Under the pieces are notes generated by a model. The model had not been told where the DNA came from, ran no database searches, and saw only the letters and a list, made by a program, of their open reading frames with translations. Positions 51,764 to 60,148 of a stretch of DNA of 64,000 nt are shown in pieces (the first letter of the stretch is position 1; the number at the start of each line of letters is the position of its first letter). The DNA is from Bordetella genomosp. 13 (GTDB taxonomy: Bacteria; Pseudomonadota; Gammaproteobacteria; Burkholderiales; Burkholderiaceae_B), in assembly GCF_007679965.1 (NCBI RefSeq), contig NZ_VEHL01000004.1:248001-312000 (forward strand), read 5' to 3'. The position numbers and the translations under genes were made by a program.

Positions 51764-51854
51764 TTGGGTTCTTGAGACGCAGCGTGCGGCCCTGCGAAGT
51801 CTCTGTCCTCGCGCTTTCGCGCTGCGGGCGAGACTTCTCCGGACCGCACGCTGC
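51764..51854 (+). repeat. Double-stem hairpin element, copy A
   Basis: Head motif TGGGTTCTTGAGAC, then outer stem GCAGCGTGCGG (51779-51789) with CCGCACGCTGC (51844-51854), inner stem GAAGTCTC/GAGACTTC and a loop containing CCTCGCGCTTTCGCGCTGCG. Stems are copy-specific but self-complementary. It lies upstream of PBP1A in the opposite orientation. Confidence 0.85.
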
Positions 51855-52176
51855 TCGCATGCGTCCAATTCGGCGGTCAAAAACCCGGGGGCGCCGTGTG
51901 CCAGCCTCAGCGCGCGAATCTGGTCGACGCAGCGTTGACGGTGGCAATCGGATGTTTTCTCTCTCTCCTCAGTTGAGAGCGAATTTCTGCATGACAAAAA
52001 TCGCGCGATTCCCGGGAGAGAAGACAGTCGTTCGGGGGCGATCGGCTCGGGAAGGAGGGGGATAACAAAGTCCTGCGGCTTGGGGGCAGGAGCGCACGAA
52101 CTTAGAAGGTGGAGCAGGGAGCTCGACCCAGGCATCTCAATGTCTTCCGGCGACCGTCGCATGGCGTACATCGCGA
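51855..52176. other. Spacer between hairpin copies A and B, no gene found
   Basis: About 320 bp flanked by the inverted copies A and B. Short ORFs only, with no recognisable protein. It contains CTCTCTCTCCTCAGTTGAGAG, partly self-complementary. It could be the leader of PBP1A or the inside of a small non-autonomous element. Confidence 0.4.
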
Positions 52177-52265
52177 GCCTGGGGCCTGACGGAGAACTCC
52201 CGCCCGCAGCGCGAAAGCGCGAGGACGGGAGTTCGCAGTCATGCCCCAGGCGCCAGAAGAACCCA
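52177..52265 (-). repeat. Double-stem hairpin element, copy B
   Basis: Outer stem GCCTGGGGC (52177-52185) with GCCCCAGGC (52243-52251), inner stem GAACTCCCG/CGGGAGTTC and the same constant loop in reverse. On the minus strand the head motif CTGGGTTCTTCTGGC precedes it. It lies about 45 bp after the S9 peptidase stop, in the sense direction of that transcript. Confidence 0.85.
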
Positions 52266-52309
52266 GCAAACGCCCCGAGATACACCCACCCCGGGGCCAA
52301 GAACAAAGA

Positions 52310-54232
52310 TCAGGGCTTGAGATGCTCGATGAAGAACTTCTCCATCGCCGCATAGAACTCGAACTTGTTCTCGTCGTTGTGGAACCCGTGCCCCTCGTTG
52401 TCCTTCACCATGTATTCGACCTCGACGCCCCGCTTGCGTAGTGCTTCGACGACCTGGTCGCTCTCGGCCTTGTTGACGCGGGGATCCTTCGCGCCCTGGG
52501 CGATGAACAGCGGGGTCGTGATGCGGTCCACATGCAGCGCCGGCGAGGTCGCGGCCAGGCGGTCCTTGTCGCGCTCGGGGTCGCCCACCATGTCGTGCAT
52601 CTTGTCCAGCAGCGGCTTCCAGTAGGGCGGGATCGTGTTCATGAACGTGAACAGGTTCGAGACGCCCACGTAGTCCACCGCCGCCGCGTACAGGTCGGGC
52701 GTGAAGGTGACGCCGGCCAGCGTGGCGTAGCCGCCGTAGCTGCCGCCGTAGATGCCCACGCGCTTGGGATCGGCGATGCCCTGGTCGATCAGCCACTTCA
52801 CGCCGTCAGTGATGTCGTCCTGCATCGACAGGCCCCACTGGCCGAAGCCGGCTTCCCAGAACTTGCGGCCATAGCCGGTCGAGCCGCGGAAGTTCATCTG
52901 CAGCACGCAGAAGCCGCGGTTGGCCAGGAACTGGGCCTCGGCATTGTAGCCCCAGCCGTCGCGCGCCCAGGGGCCGCCGTGCGGGTTGACGATGCACGCC
53001 AGGTTGCGCGGGTCGCGGCCCACGGGCAGCGTCAGGTAGCCGTGGATGGTCAGGCCGTCGCGGCTGGTATAGCTGATGGGCTTGACCTGCGCCATGTCCT
53101 TTTCGGGAATGGCGGGATTGATGTCGGCCAGCTTGTGCAGCGTGTCGGTACGCTGGCTGTACAGGTAGCGCGAGCCGGGCGTGCGGTCGTTGTAGGCCGC
53201 CACGATGAAGGTGTCCTCTTCGCGGTTCCAGCCCTGCAGCATCAGGTCGTAGCCGGGCAGCAGCTCGCCCAGGCGGCGGTACAGGTCTTCGGTCTGCCTG
53301 TCGAAGAAGTGGTAGCGCGGCTTGTCGGTCTGGTAGGCCGCCATGGTCAGCACCTTGCGCTTGCGCGAGTAGCCGGCGGCGTCCAGGTCGACCTGTTCGG
53401 GTTCGTAGACCAGGTCTTCCTGGTCGGGGCGGGCGGGATCGAGCACCACCAGCGCCAGTCGGTCGCGGCCGCGGTTGCTCAGGGCGTACAGCTTGCTGTT
53501 GTCGAAGGTGAACAGCGCGGGGCTGACGCTGGTGCGGTAGTCGGTGGTGACCAGCGGACGGAACTCGGCCTTCTCGTCGTCGCGGTACAGCAGCGTGGTG
53601 TTCAGGCCGTCGCTGGTGACGGCGGCGCGGACGCGGCCGGCGTGGTCGGTCTGCCAGCCCACGACGTTGCCCGGGTTCTGAGCCACGAGTTCCGCCTTGC
53701 CCGTGCGCACGTCGACGCGGTAGACGTCGAAGACTTCCGGATCGCGGTGGTTGTGGCTGATCAGCACGTGGCCGGGGTCGTCGGGCAGGTCGTCCTCGAT
53801 GTGGGCGCGCGCGCCTTCGAAGGGCGTCAGGTCGGTGATGGCGCCCGTCTTGGCGTTGACCGCCAGCACGTGGAAGTTCTCGTCGCCGCCGAAGTCCTTC
53901 TGGTAGAGCACGATGTCCGAGCCCTTCCAGAAGAAGTTGCTGATGTCGCGCTCGGTCTCGGCGGTCAGGCGGCGCGGTTCGCCGGCGGGCTTGCCGTCGC
54001 GCAGGTCCTGCACGTGGATGTTCATGCGCGCCGGGTGGCCCTCGATGGCCACGGGCTGCATGAAGCCCAGCGTGGCGGCGTCGTCGGCCAGGCGGAAGAA
54101 GCCGCGTTCGGGATTGCGGAAAAAGTCTTGCAGCGGATAGAGGCGCGGCGGTTGGGCGGCGGCGCCCGCGGACGCGGCGGTCAGGCTGGCAGCCAGCAGG
54201 GTGCGCAGCAGCGTGAGTTTCAGCAAGGGCAT
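52310..54232 (-). CDS. S9-family serine peptidase (prolyl oligopeptidase/acylaminoacyl peptidase-like), secreted
   Basis: 640 residues with a signal peptide ([19 protein letters not shown].. cleaved near GAAAQ), an N-terminal beta-propeller (about 40-390) and a C-terminal alpha/beta hydrolase. The catalytic serine is S498 in YGGSYGGYA, the aspartate lies in [13 protein letters not shown] and the histidine in DNEGHGFHN. These enzymes cleave short peptides, often after proline or from acylated N-termini; a periplasmic role in peptide turnover is expected. Hairpin copy B lies just after the stop. Confidence 0.92.
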   Translation of the reverse strand: MPLLKLTLLRTLLAASLTAASAGAAAQPPRLYPLQDFFRNPERGFFRLADDAATLGFMQPVAIEGHPARMNIHVQDLRDGKPAGEPRRLTAETERDISNFFWKGSDIVLYQKDFGGDENFHVLAVNAKTGAITDLTPFEGARAHIEDDLPDDPGHVLISHNHRDPEVFDVYRVDVRTGKAELVAQNPGNVVGWQTDHAGRVRAAVTSDGLNTTLLYRDDEKAEFRPLVTTDYRTSVSPALFTFDNSKLYALSNRGRDRLALVVLDPARPDQEDLVYEPEQVDLDAAGYSRKRKVLTMAAYQTDKPRYHFFDRQTEDLYRRLGELLPGYDLMLQGWNREEDTFIVAAYNDRTPGSRYLYSQRTDTLHKLADINPAIPEKDMAQVKPISYTSRDGLTIHGYLTLPVGRDPRNLACIVNPHGGPWARDGWGYNAEAQFLANRGFCVLQMNFRGSTGYGRKFWEAGFGQWGLSMQDDITDGVKWLIDQGIADPKRVGIYGGSYGGYATLAGVTFTPDLYAAAVDYVGVSNLFTFMNTIPPYWKPLLDKMHDMVGDPERDKDRLAATSPALHVDRITTPLFIAQGAKDPRVNKAESDQVVEALRKRGVEVEYMVKDNEGHGFHNDENKFEFYAAMEKFFIEHLKP

Positions 54233-54414
54233 CTCCGTGGGTCGCGGACGGCGCGGTGGCGGGTCCCGCGCGGCGTCGTGCGGGGCGCCACGGGGATGCC
54301 GCGGGGGGGCGTCGCGCCGTCCAGGGAATCGCGTTCGATCATGCCACAGCGCCCGCGGCGGTGTCGAACCGGGCGGTTTGCGGGATAATCGCCGCCATGA
54401 CTGTTGGAGGAATC

Positions 54415-54867
54415 ATGGCTGGAAAATGGATCGCGGCGGCTATGGCCGCCTTGGCGCTGGCGGGCTGCTCGGTGGGCATGGAACCCGGCGGCGGGGCGTT
54501 GTCCGGCTCGTTCGACGCGAACGTCAGCCTGCGCCAGGCGTATCAATCGGCGCGCCAGCAGGCCGAGCTCTGCCTGCTGGGCGAGGGGGGCTACGACGTC
54601 GTGGGCAGCCTGGACGAGGCCGCGCGGCGCGGCGAAATGCGCGTCAGGGCGCGGCTGACGTCGGGCGACGTGGCCTCCGTGGCGCTGTCGTCCATCGACG
54701 GCGGCCGCACGCGCGCCACCGTCAACATGTGGGGCAGGGGCATCTGGGACGAGACCGCGATGCGCGCCATGCATGACGCCATCGTGTTCGGCGCGCCCTC
54801 GTGCACCACCTACATGCCGCGTGACAAGGGCACCGATCCCAACGCGTGGTTCATGAAGAAGAAGTGA
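54415..54867 (+). CDS. Putative lipoprotein, unknown function
   Basis: 150 residues with a lipoprotein signal MAGKWIAAAMAALALAGC (lipobox LAGC, lipidated Cys 18) after an excellent TTGGAGGAATC ribosome site. The mature domain carries two further cysteines (AELCLLGEGGYDVV and APSCTTYMP) that could form a disulfide, plus alternating strands; it resembles BPTI-unrelated envelope proteins of unknown role. A 14-bp tandem repeat array begins right after the stop. Confidence 0.75.
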   Translation: MAGKWIAAAMAALALAGCSVGMEPGGGALSGSFDANVSLRQAYQSARQQAELCLLGEGGYDVVGSLDEAARRGEMRVRARLTSGDVASVALSSIDGGRTRATVNMWGRGIWDETAMRAMHDAIVFGAPSCTTYMPRDKGTDPNAWFMKKK

Positions 54868-54875
54868 TGTGGCGG

Positions 54876-54951
54876 CGGCTGGCCAGGTGCGGTCGGCCAG
54901 GTGCGGCCTGCAAGGTGCGGCTTGCAAGGCGCGGCCTGCAAGGTGCGGTCT
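54876..54951. repeat. 14-bp tandem repeat, five units
   Basis: Five adjacent units starting at 54876, 54890, 54904, 54918 and 54932, consensus CGGCCTGCAAGGTG with a GGCCAGG variant in the first two. A partial sixth follows. It lies between convergent lipoprotein and thioesterase genes. Confidence 0.8.
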
Positions 54952-55025
54952 GCTGGATTCGGCGGCCAGGGGCGGCCGTCCTTCGGGCTCGGCGGCCCTG
55001 CTGGAAACGGCGCGTGGCGCGAGGT

Positions 55026-55436
55026 TCAATCGCCGCCCGGGCGCTTGCGGATCACCTTGAAGGTGGCCGTGGCGCGCACCACCAGCTCGCCCTGCGCGTC
55101 GTGGGCCTCGCCTTCGCAGAAGGCGATGGACTTGCCACGGCGCAGGCAGCGCGCCGTGAAGGTCAGGTCGCCGCGGCCCGGCGACAAAAAGCTGGTGGTC
55201 ATGTCGATGGTGGCCATGCCCACTGTCCGGTCCGCGCCGCGTGCGGCGGCGCTCAGCGTGAAGTCCAGCACGCTCATCAGCGTGCCGCCGTGGATGTCGC
55301 CACGGCTGTTGGTCAGTTCGGTGCGCCAGGGCAGGAAGGTGCGGGAGCCGTTTTCATCGGCCTGCTGCGGCACCAGGCCCAGCAGTTCCATCAAGGGTAT
55401 GGTCAGGCCGAAGTAATCGGTGGGAGTCGAGGACAT
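55026..55436 (-). CDS. PaaI-type hotdog thioesterase
   Basis: 136 residues with the hotdog motif [22 protein letters not shown] (about 46-67), in which HGG and the following Asp match PaaI/YbgC-like acyl-CoA thioesterases, and a second half [40 protein letters not shown]. It hydrolyses an acyl-CoA of unknown identity. Divergent from dinB across about 50 bp that contains a 15-bp palindrome. Confidence 0.88.
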   Translation of the reverse strand: MSSTPTDYFGLTIPLMELLGLVPQQADENGSRTFLPWRTELTNSRGDIHGGTLMSVLDFTLSAAARGADRTVGMATIDMTTSFLSPGRGDLTFTARCLRRGKSIAFCEGEAHDAQGELVVRATATFKVIRKRPGGD

Positions 55437-55479
55437 CGCGAGGGGCCCGAGGCGGCGCGGGCGCAGGTTAGGCTAAGCG

Positions 55480-55494
55480 CGCCATAATATGGCG
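55480..55494. promoter_or_regulatory. 15-bp palindrome between divergent thioesterase and dinB genes
   Basis: CGCCATA-A-TATGGCG, perfect 7-bp arms around one base. It contains a -10-like ATAATA on either strand and an in-frame ATG of the long dinB reading frame. Not a LexA box of the usual CTGT-N8-ACAG type. Confidence 0.45.
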
Positions 55495-55671
55495 TTTTGG
55501 CTTTCTTCGTCTTCCGTTTTTCCTGCATGGTCCAATCTGTGGCCCTATTTCGTGGCTCCGCCTTGCGGGGCGGAGGTGGCTTCGGTCCCGCCTGCCGTCC
55601 TGTCCGCCGTGCCGGCGCGGTTCGGATCGCCCGTCCTGGCGCGCGGCCTCGCCTTTCCTGGGGCGGCCGCC

Positions 55672-56898
55672 ATGGCTGAGTTTCCTGCCGCTCTCGACGA
55701 GTCGTCGGCCGCTGCGCTTGCACGCCTGGCCGAGGGTATGTCTCCGGCTGCCGAAGACGACGTGCCATCGTCCGCCGTTGGACAGCGGAGCGACACCGAG
55801 GCGCCGCTATCCGGCTCCGGCGCGCGCCTGGCCCGCAAGATCGTGCACGTCGACATGGATGCGTTCTACGCCTCGGTCGAGCAGCGCGATCGCCCAGAAT
55901 TGAAGGGCCTGCCGGTCGTCGTCGCCTGGACGGGACCGCGTTCGGTGGTCTGCGCGGCGTCATACGAGGCGCGGAAGTACGGCATCCATTCGGCCATGTC
56001 GGCCATGCGCGCCGAGCGCCTGTGCCCAAATGCCGTGTTCGTGCCGCCCGATTTCAATCGCTATCGCGCCGTGTCGCGCCAGGTGCGCGAGATCTTCGCG
56101 CGCCACACCGACCTGATCCAGCCGCTGTCGCTGGACGAGGCCTACCTGGACGTGACGGTCAACAAGCGCGGCCTGCCCACGGCCACCGAAGTGGCGCGCG
56201 CGATCCGCGACGAGATCCGCGCCGAGACCGGCCTGACCGCCTCGGCCGGCATCGCGCCCAACAAGTTCCTGGCCAAGATCGCGTCCGACTGGAACAAGCC
56301 CGACGGCCAGTTCGTGATCCGGCCGCATCGCGTGCTGGAGTTCCTGCAGGAGCTGCCCGTGCGCAAGATTCCGGGCGTGGGCAAGGTGACGCAGGCCAAG
56401 ATGGAAGCCCTGGGCATCCGCACGGTGGGCGACCTGCGCCTGCGCTCGGCGAGCGAGCTGGAGATGCATTTCGGCCGCTACGGCTATCGCCTGCACGAAC
56501 TGTCCAACGGCATGGACGATCGCGAGGTGGAGCCCGACCAGGTGGCGCAGCAGGTCTCGGCCGAAACGACCTTCAGCACCGACCTGCGCCTGGACGAGCT
56601 GGGCGAAACGCTGGAACGTCTGGCCACGAAAGTATGGGAGCAGGGGCTGCGCAAGGGCATGCTGGGCCGCACGACGGTGCTGAAGCTGAAGACGGACCGT
56701 TTCCGCATCCTGACGCGCAGCCTGACGCAGCTGCAGCCGCCGGGTTCCGCGGCGGAGCTGGCCTCCGTGGCCAAGGCGCTGTGCGCCCGCATCAGCCTGC
56801 CCACCGAGACACGCTACCGGCTGGCCGGCGTGGGAATGAGCAATTTCGCGGATCCGCAGGAGGAGGGGCGGCAGGCGGATCTGTTCTCTGGGGGATAG
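55672..56898 (+). CDS. dinB: DNA polymerase IV (Y-family, error-prone)
   Basis: The family core begins with IVHVDMDAFYASVEQRD (metal-binding D61 from this start) and includes the catalytic D155-E156 in SLDEAYLD, TASAGIAPNKFLAKIASD, the helix-hairpin-helix VRKIPGVGKVTQAKMEALGI and the little-finger domain. The C-terminal QADLF resembles a beta-clamp-binding motif. It copies past DNA lesions. The true start is uncertain: the frame is open from 55489, giving up to 469 residues, whereas most homologues begin close to the IVHVDMD motif. ATG 55672 is a compromise; the N-terminal extension is Ala/Pro-rich and not conserved-looking. Confidence 0.93.
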   Translation: MAEFPAALDESSAAALARLAEGMSPAAEDDVPSSAVGQRSDTEAPLSGSGARLARKIVHVDMDAFYASVEQRDRPELKGLPVVVAWTGPRSVVCAASYEARKYGIHSAMSAMRAERLCPNAVFVPPDFNRYRAVSRQVREIFARHTDLIQPLSLDEAYLDVTVNKRGLPTATEVARAIRDEIRAETGLTASAGIAPNKFLAKIASDWNKPDGQFVIRPHRVLEFLQELPVRKIPGVGKVTQAKMEALGIRTVGDLRLRSASELEMHFGRYGYRLHELSNGMDDREVEPDQVAQQVSAETTFSTDLRLDELGETLERLATKVWEQGLRKGMLGRTTVLKLKTDRFRILTRSLTQLQPPGSAAELASVAKALCARISLPTETRYRLAGVGMSNFADPQEEGRQADLFSGG

Positions 56899-56911
56899 GG
56901 GGGCGTTGTCT

Positions 56912-57037
56912 GGGTTCTTCAGGCGATCTGGGTTCTTTAGACGATCTGGGTTCTTTAGACGATTTGGGTTCTTTAGACGATTTGGGTTCTTTAGACGATT
57001 TGGGTTCTTTAGACGATTTGGGTTCTTTAGACGCCGC
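56912..57037. repeat. 18-bp tandem repeat array, seven units
   Basis: Units start every 18 bp from 56912 with consensus GGGTTCTTTAGACGATTT; the first is degenerate and the last runs directly into hairpin copy C. No spacers, so not a CRISPR. It begins 13 bp after the dinB stop codon. Confidence 0.92.
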
Positions 57038-57107
57038 GGGCCTCCCTGCGAAGTCCCGTCCTCGCGCTTTCGCGCTGCGGGCGCGACTTCTCCGGAAGTC
57101 CCGCGGC
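57020..57107 (+). repeat. Double-stem hairpin element, copy C
   Basis: Head motif GGGTTCTTTAGAC, outer stem GCCGCGGG (57033-57040) with CCCGCGGC (57100-57107), inner stem GAAGTC/GACTTC and the constant loop. It is in the sense direction 3' of dinB. Confidence 0.85.
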
Positions 57108-57110
57108 TCA

Positions 57111-57201
57111 AAGCCTCGCAATTCGTCGAATCAAACCCTCGCAATTCGTCGGGTCGAACCCTCGTCATTTATCGGGTCAAGCTTTCCTCATTCATCGGGT
57201 C
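57111..57201. repeat. Degenerate 22-23-bp tandem repeat, four units
   Basis: Units at 57111, 57133, 57156 and 57179 share CCTCGCAATTCGTCGGGTC with increasing divergence; a fifth related copy lies at about 57243-57265. Local base composition is less GC-rich than the genome average. Confidence 0.75.
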
Positions 57202-57265
57202 AACAATCGACTCTTGAAGACAGGGGGCGGCAGTTGTCAACGGCCCGTTCATTCATTGGGTCAAA

Positions 57266-57612
57266 TCGATGGGCTTCGTCGGTGTGAAACTCGGCTTTCC
57301 AACCCGGGTTTCGATTCAAGGCCGATTCCAGTTCGTCGAGGCCCCAATCCTCGGGAAAATAGAGATTGTTTTCTCTCTTCCCTTTGCGTGATTCTGACCT
57401 TCACACCCTTCACTCTGCCGTGCTGTCACGGCTGAAAAACGGCAGCGGATTGTGCGATGGAGTCGACTGCTTAGCGTGGCTGCTGCGGCTTGCCGCGCGC
57501 ATGGAAGGGACGGCAGCTCCATCCCCGCGTGAGACTCGCCTAGACGATTGCCAGACCATGGCAAAGCGCCGCGCACAGGCGAGAGAGGGTTGAAGCAACG
57601 ACATTGAGACCC
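57266..57612. other. Intergenic stretch between tandem repeats and hairpin copy D, no gene found
   Basis: Only short ORFs in several frames, without recognisable protein features. Base composition is lower in GC than its neighbours. Together with 56899-57265 and 57701-57795 it makes a 900-bp region free of supported genes. Confidence 0.5.
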
Positions 57613-57714
57613 CTTGAGCCGGGGGCATGGCGGAGAAGTCCCGCCCGCAGCGCGAAAGCGCGAGGACGGGACTTCGCAGTCATGACGCCGGCGGCTCAAG
57701 AACTCAAAGACCCT
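57613..57714 (-). repeat. Double-stem hairpin element, copy D
   Basis: Outer stem CTTGAGCCG (57613-57621) with CGGCTCAAG (57692-57700), inner stem GAAGTCCCG/CGGGACTTC and the constant loop in reverse. On the minus strand the head is GAGTTCTTGAGCC, partly merged with the stem. It is in the sense direction 3' of yqeY. Confidence 0.85.
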
Positions 57715-57795
57715 GCGCCAAGCACCAAAAACGCCAACGTGCGAAGGCCATCGAAAAAAGGCGAGCCTGAAACCCGCCCCCGCCAAGCAAGCGAG

Positions 57796-58257
57796 TCACC
57801 CCAGCTTCGCCTTCAACTGCGCCGACACCGCCGACATGTCAGCCTTCCCGGCCAGCGCTGCCTTCAGAATCGCCATCGCCTTCCCCATTGCGGGGGCGCC
57901 GGTGATGCCTTGCGCCGTGACCTCGGCGATCGCCGCGTCGATCGCGGCCGACACTTCCTCGGGGCTGGCGGCCTGCGGCAGGAACTCCTGCAGCACGGCC
58001 AGTTCGGCCTTTTCCTGCTCGGCGGTCTCGGTGCGGCCGGCCTGTTCGAAGGCGGCGATCGACTCGCGGCGCTGCTTGACCTGCTTCTCGATGATCGCGG
58101 TGATCTCGGCGTCGGACAGGTCGCGGCGCTCGTCCACTTCCTTCTGCTTCACGGCGGCCAGCAGGAAGCGCAGCGTCGTCAGGCGCGCGGTGTCCTTGGC
58201 GCGCATGGCGTCCTTGACGGAGTCGGACAGTCGGGTCTTGAGCGTGGCAGTGCTCAT
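57796..58257 (-). CDS. GatB/YqeY-domain protein
   Basis: 153 residues, the usual size for this family: LKTRLSDSVKDAMRAKDTARLTTLRFLLAAVKQKEVDERRDL at the N-terminus, IIEKQVKQRRESIAAFEQAGR in the middle and the tail ITGAPAMGKAMAILKAALAG resembling the tRNA-binding tail of GatB. Function is not established; a role in tRNA-dependent amidation or tRNA binding is often suggested. Start 58257 (MSTATLKTRL) matches the family. Divergent from hmp. Confidence 0.92.
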   Translation of the reverse strand: MSTATLKTRLSDSVKDAMRAKDTARLTTLRFLLAAVKQKEVDERRDLSDAEITAIIEKQVKQRRESIAAFEQAGRTETAEQEKAELAVLQEFLPQAASPEEVSAAIDAAIAEVTAQGITGAPAMGKAMAILKAALAGKADMSAVSAQLKAKLG

Positions 58258-58368
58258 GGTGGAAATCCTGAAAATGTTGCTGCAAATCCCGTGTTTTAAC
58301 CGCCGCACGGGTCCGGCGGCAAGTCGAGGGGAAGGTCTGTCGGCAATGCGGGTGCGCATCGGATTTTA

Positions 58369-58391
58369 AAGATGTAGAATAAATACATGTT
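58369..58391 (+). promoter_or_regulatory. NsrR operator upstream of hmp
   Basis: The 23-mer with arms AAGATGTA and TACATGTT matches the NsrR consensus AAGATGYA-N7-TRCATCTT-type site except for three central bases and one arm base. It is 39 bp before the hmp start and overlaps a -10-like TAGAAT. Confidence 0.82.
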
Positions 58392-58429
58392 TATCTGGGC
58401 GCACGCCCTCAACCACCCAGGAGTACCCC

Positions 58430-59647
58430 ATGCTCAGCGAATCCGTCCGTGCACAGGTCAAGGCCACGGCGCCCGTTCTTCAGGTCCATGGCGAGGCGCT
58501 GACGCGCCATTTCTACCAGCGCATGTTCCGCGGCAATCCCGAGCTGCGCCAGGTCTTCAACCAGGGCCACCAGCACAGCGGACAGCAGCAGCAGGCACTG
58601 GCGATGGCGGTCGCGGCCTATGCGCAGCACATCGACGATCCCTCGGTGCTGCTGCCGGTGCTCGAGCGCGTGGCGCACAAGCACGTCAGCCTGGGCATCC
58701 GCCGCGAGCACTACGACGTGGTGGGCCGCCACCTGCTGGCGTCCATCGGCGAGGTGCTGGGCGAGGCCGCCACGCCGGAACTGATCGACGCCTGGGCCCA
58801 GGCGTACGGGCAGCTGGTCGACCTGATGGCCGGCATGGAGTCCTCGATGTATGCCGCCGCGGCGGCGCGGCAGGGCGGCTGGACGGGCTGGCGCGCCTTC
58901 CGCATCGCGGGCAAGGTGCCGGAAAGCGCCGAGATCACCTCGTTCTACCTGGCGCCCGCCGACGGCGGCGAGGTGCCGGGTTTCCTGCCGGGCCAGTACG
59001 TGTCGGTGCGCGTGTTCGTGCCCGCGCTGGGCATCATGCAGCCGCGCCAGTACAGCCTGTCCGACGCGCCCGGCAGCAAGTGGCTGCGCATTTCGGTCAA
59101 GCGCGAGGCCGCGGCCGGCGCCAGCCCGGCGGGCATGATCTCGAACCTGCTGCACGACCAGTTCGATGAAGGCGACATCCTGGACGTGGCGCCGCCGCAG
59201 GGCGAGTTCACGCTGGATCCCGATGCCGCCACGCCGGTGGTGCTGATCAGCGGCGGCGTGGGGCTGACGCCGATGATGTCCATGCTGAACGCGGTGGCCT
59301 CGCGCGGCGATGGGCGCGAGGTGCGCTTCGTGCATGGCTGCCGCGATGCATCGGTGCATGCGATGCGCGACCACGTGAACGGGCTGGCCGAACGCCTGCC
59401 CAACGTGCGCCACGTGGTGTTCTACGAGAACGTGGGCCCGGCGGACCGGCACGGCGTGGACTATCACCACGTCGGGCGGATCGACCTGCGCGCCATCCAG
59501 GACCAGGCGCTCGTGCCCGACGCGGATTACTACCTGTGCGGCCCGCTGCTGTTCATGCAGGCGCAGCGCCGCGTGTTGGGCGAACTGGGCGTGCCGCCAC
59601 AGCGCATCCACGCCGAGGTCTTCGGCACCGGCGGCGCGGGCGCCTGA
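58430..59647 (+). CDS. hmp: Flavohemoglobin (nitric oxide dioxygenase)
   Basis: 405 residues. The globin domain (1-140) has the heme-proximal histidine region VAHKHVSLGI; the FAD domain has RQYSLSDAPG and GQYVSVRVFV; the NAD domain has VVLISGGVGLTPMMSMLN and YYLCGPLLFM. It converts nitric oxide plus oxygen to nitrate using NADH, protecting against nitrosative stress. Ribosome site CCAGGAG precedes ATG 58430. An NsrR site lies upstream and the nsrR gene follows after 53 bp, so NO directly induces the pair. Confidence 0.96.
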   Translation: MLSESVRAQVKATAPVLQVHGEALTRHFYQRMFRGNPELRQVFNQGHQHSGQQQQALAMAVAAYAQHIDDPSVLLPVLERVAHKHVSLGIRREHYDVVGRHLLASIGEVLGEAATPELIDAWAQAYGQLVDLMAGMESSMYAAAAARQGGWTGWRAFRIAGKVPESAEITSFYLAPADGGEVPGFLPGQYVSVRVFVPALGIMQPRQYSLSDAPGSKWLRISVKREAAAGASPAGMISNLLHDQFDEGDILDVAPPQGEFTLDPDAATPVVLISGGVGLTPMMSMLNAVASRGDGREVRFVHGCRDASVHAMRDHVNGLAERLPNVRHVVFYENVGPADRHGVDYHHVGRIDLRAIQDQALVPDADYYLCGPLLFMQAQRRVLGELGVPPQRIHAEVFGTGGAGA

Positions 59648-59700
59648 GGCAGGCGGGCGGCAGTGTATTCTTGCCGCTTGCACCGCCCACGGTTTCCACC

Positions 59701-60138
59701 ATGCAACTGAACCGATTCACCGACTACGGCCTGCGCGTCATGATGTATCTGACGCAATGCCAGGATCGCGCGCGTCCCGTGACGATTCCCGAGATCGCCG
59801 AACGGTTCGAGATCTCGCGCAATCACCTGGTGAAGGTGGTGCATTTCCTGTCGCAGCAGGGCTGGGTGGCGGCCACGCGCGGCAAGGGCGGCGGCCTGGC
59901 GCTGGCGCGGCCCGCGCAGTCTTATCGCGTCGGCCAACTGGTGCGGGTGCTGGAGCACCAGGGCCCGTTGATCGATTGCGCCGATCCGCCCTGTGCGCTG
60001 AACGGCGCCTGCCGCCTGGCGGGCGTGCTGAACGACGCCCTGCGCAATCTGTTCGAGACGCTGGACCGGCACACGCTGGCCGACCTGGTCCGCGCGCCGA
60101 CCGATGCAGCCATCATCCGGCTGCATCGGGCGGCATAG
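59701..60138 (+). CDS. nsrR: NO-sensing Rrf2-family repressor NsrR
   Basis: 145 residues. The winged helix MQLNRFTDYGLRVMMYLTQC and ISRNHLVKVVHFLSQQGWVAATRGKGGGLAL is followed by the iron-sulfur cysteines in CADPPCALNGAC, spaced as in NsrR. NO destroys the cluster and releases DNA. It sits just downstream of hmp and is probably co-transcribed, giving a simple feedback loop. Other family members (RsrR, IscR) differ in cysteine spacing. Confidence 0.93.
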   Translation: MQLNRFTDYGLRVMMYLTQCQDRARPVTIPEIAERFEISRNHLVKVVHFLSQQGWVAATRGKGGGLALARPAQSYRVGQLVRVLEHQGPLIDCADPPCALNGACRLAGVLNDALRNLFETLDRHTLADLVRAPTDAAIIRLHRAA

Positions 60139-60148
60139 CCGCGCGGCC

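Noticed and set aside
56912..57037. Possible CRISPR array
   Set aside because: Units are directly adjacent with no unique spacers, 18 bp long, and no cas genes occur in the window.
56906..57217. ORF coding repeated FFRR units
   Set aside because: It is a by-product of the 18-bp repeat, which leaves several frames open on both strands.
51779..57700. Hairpins as integron attC sites
   Set aside because: Structure-over-sequence conservation fits, but the RYYYAAC/GTTRRRY core pair and any integrase or cassette genes are missing.
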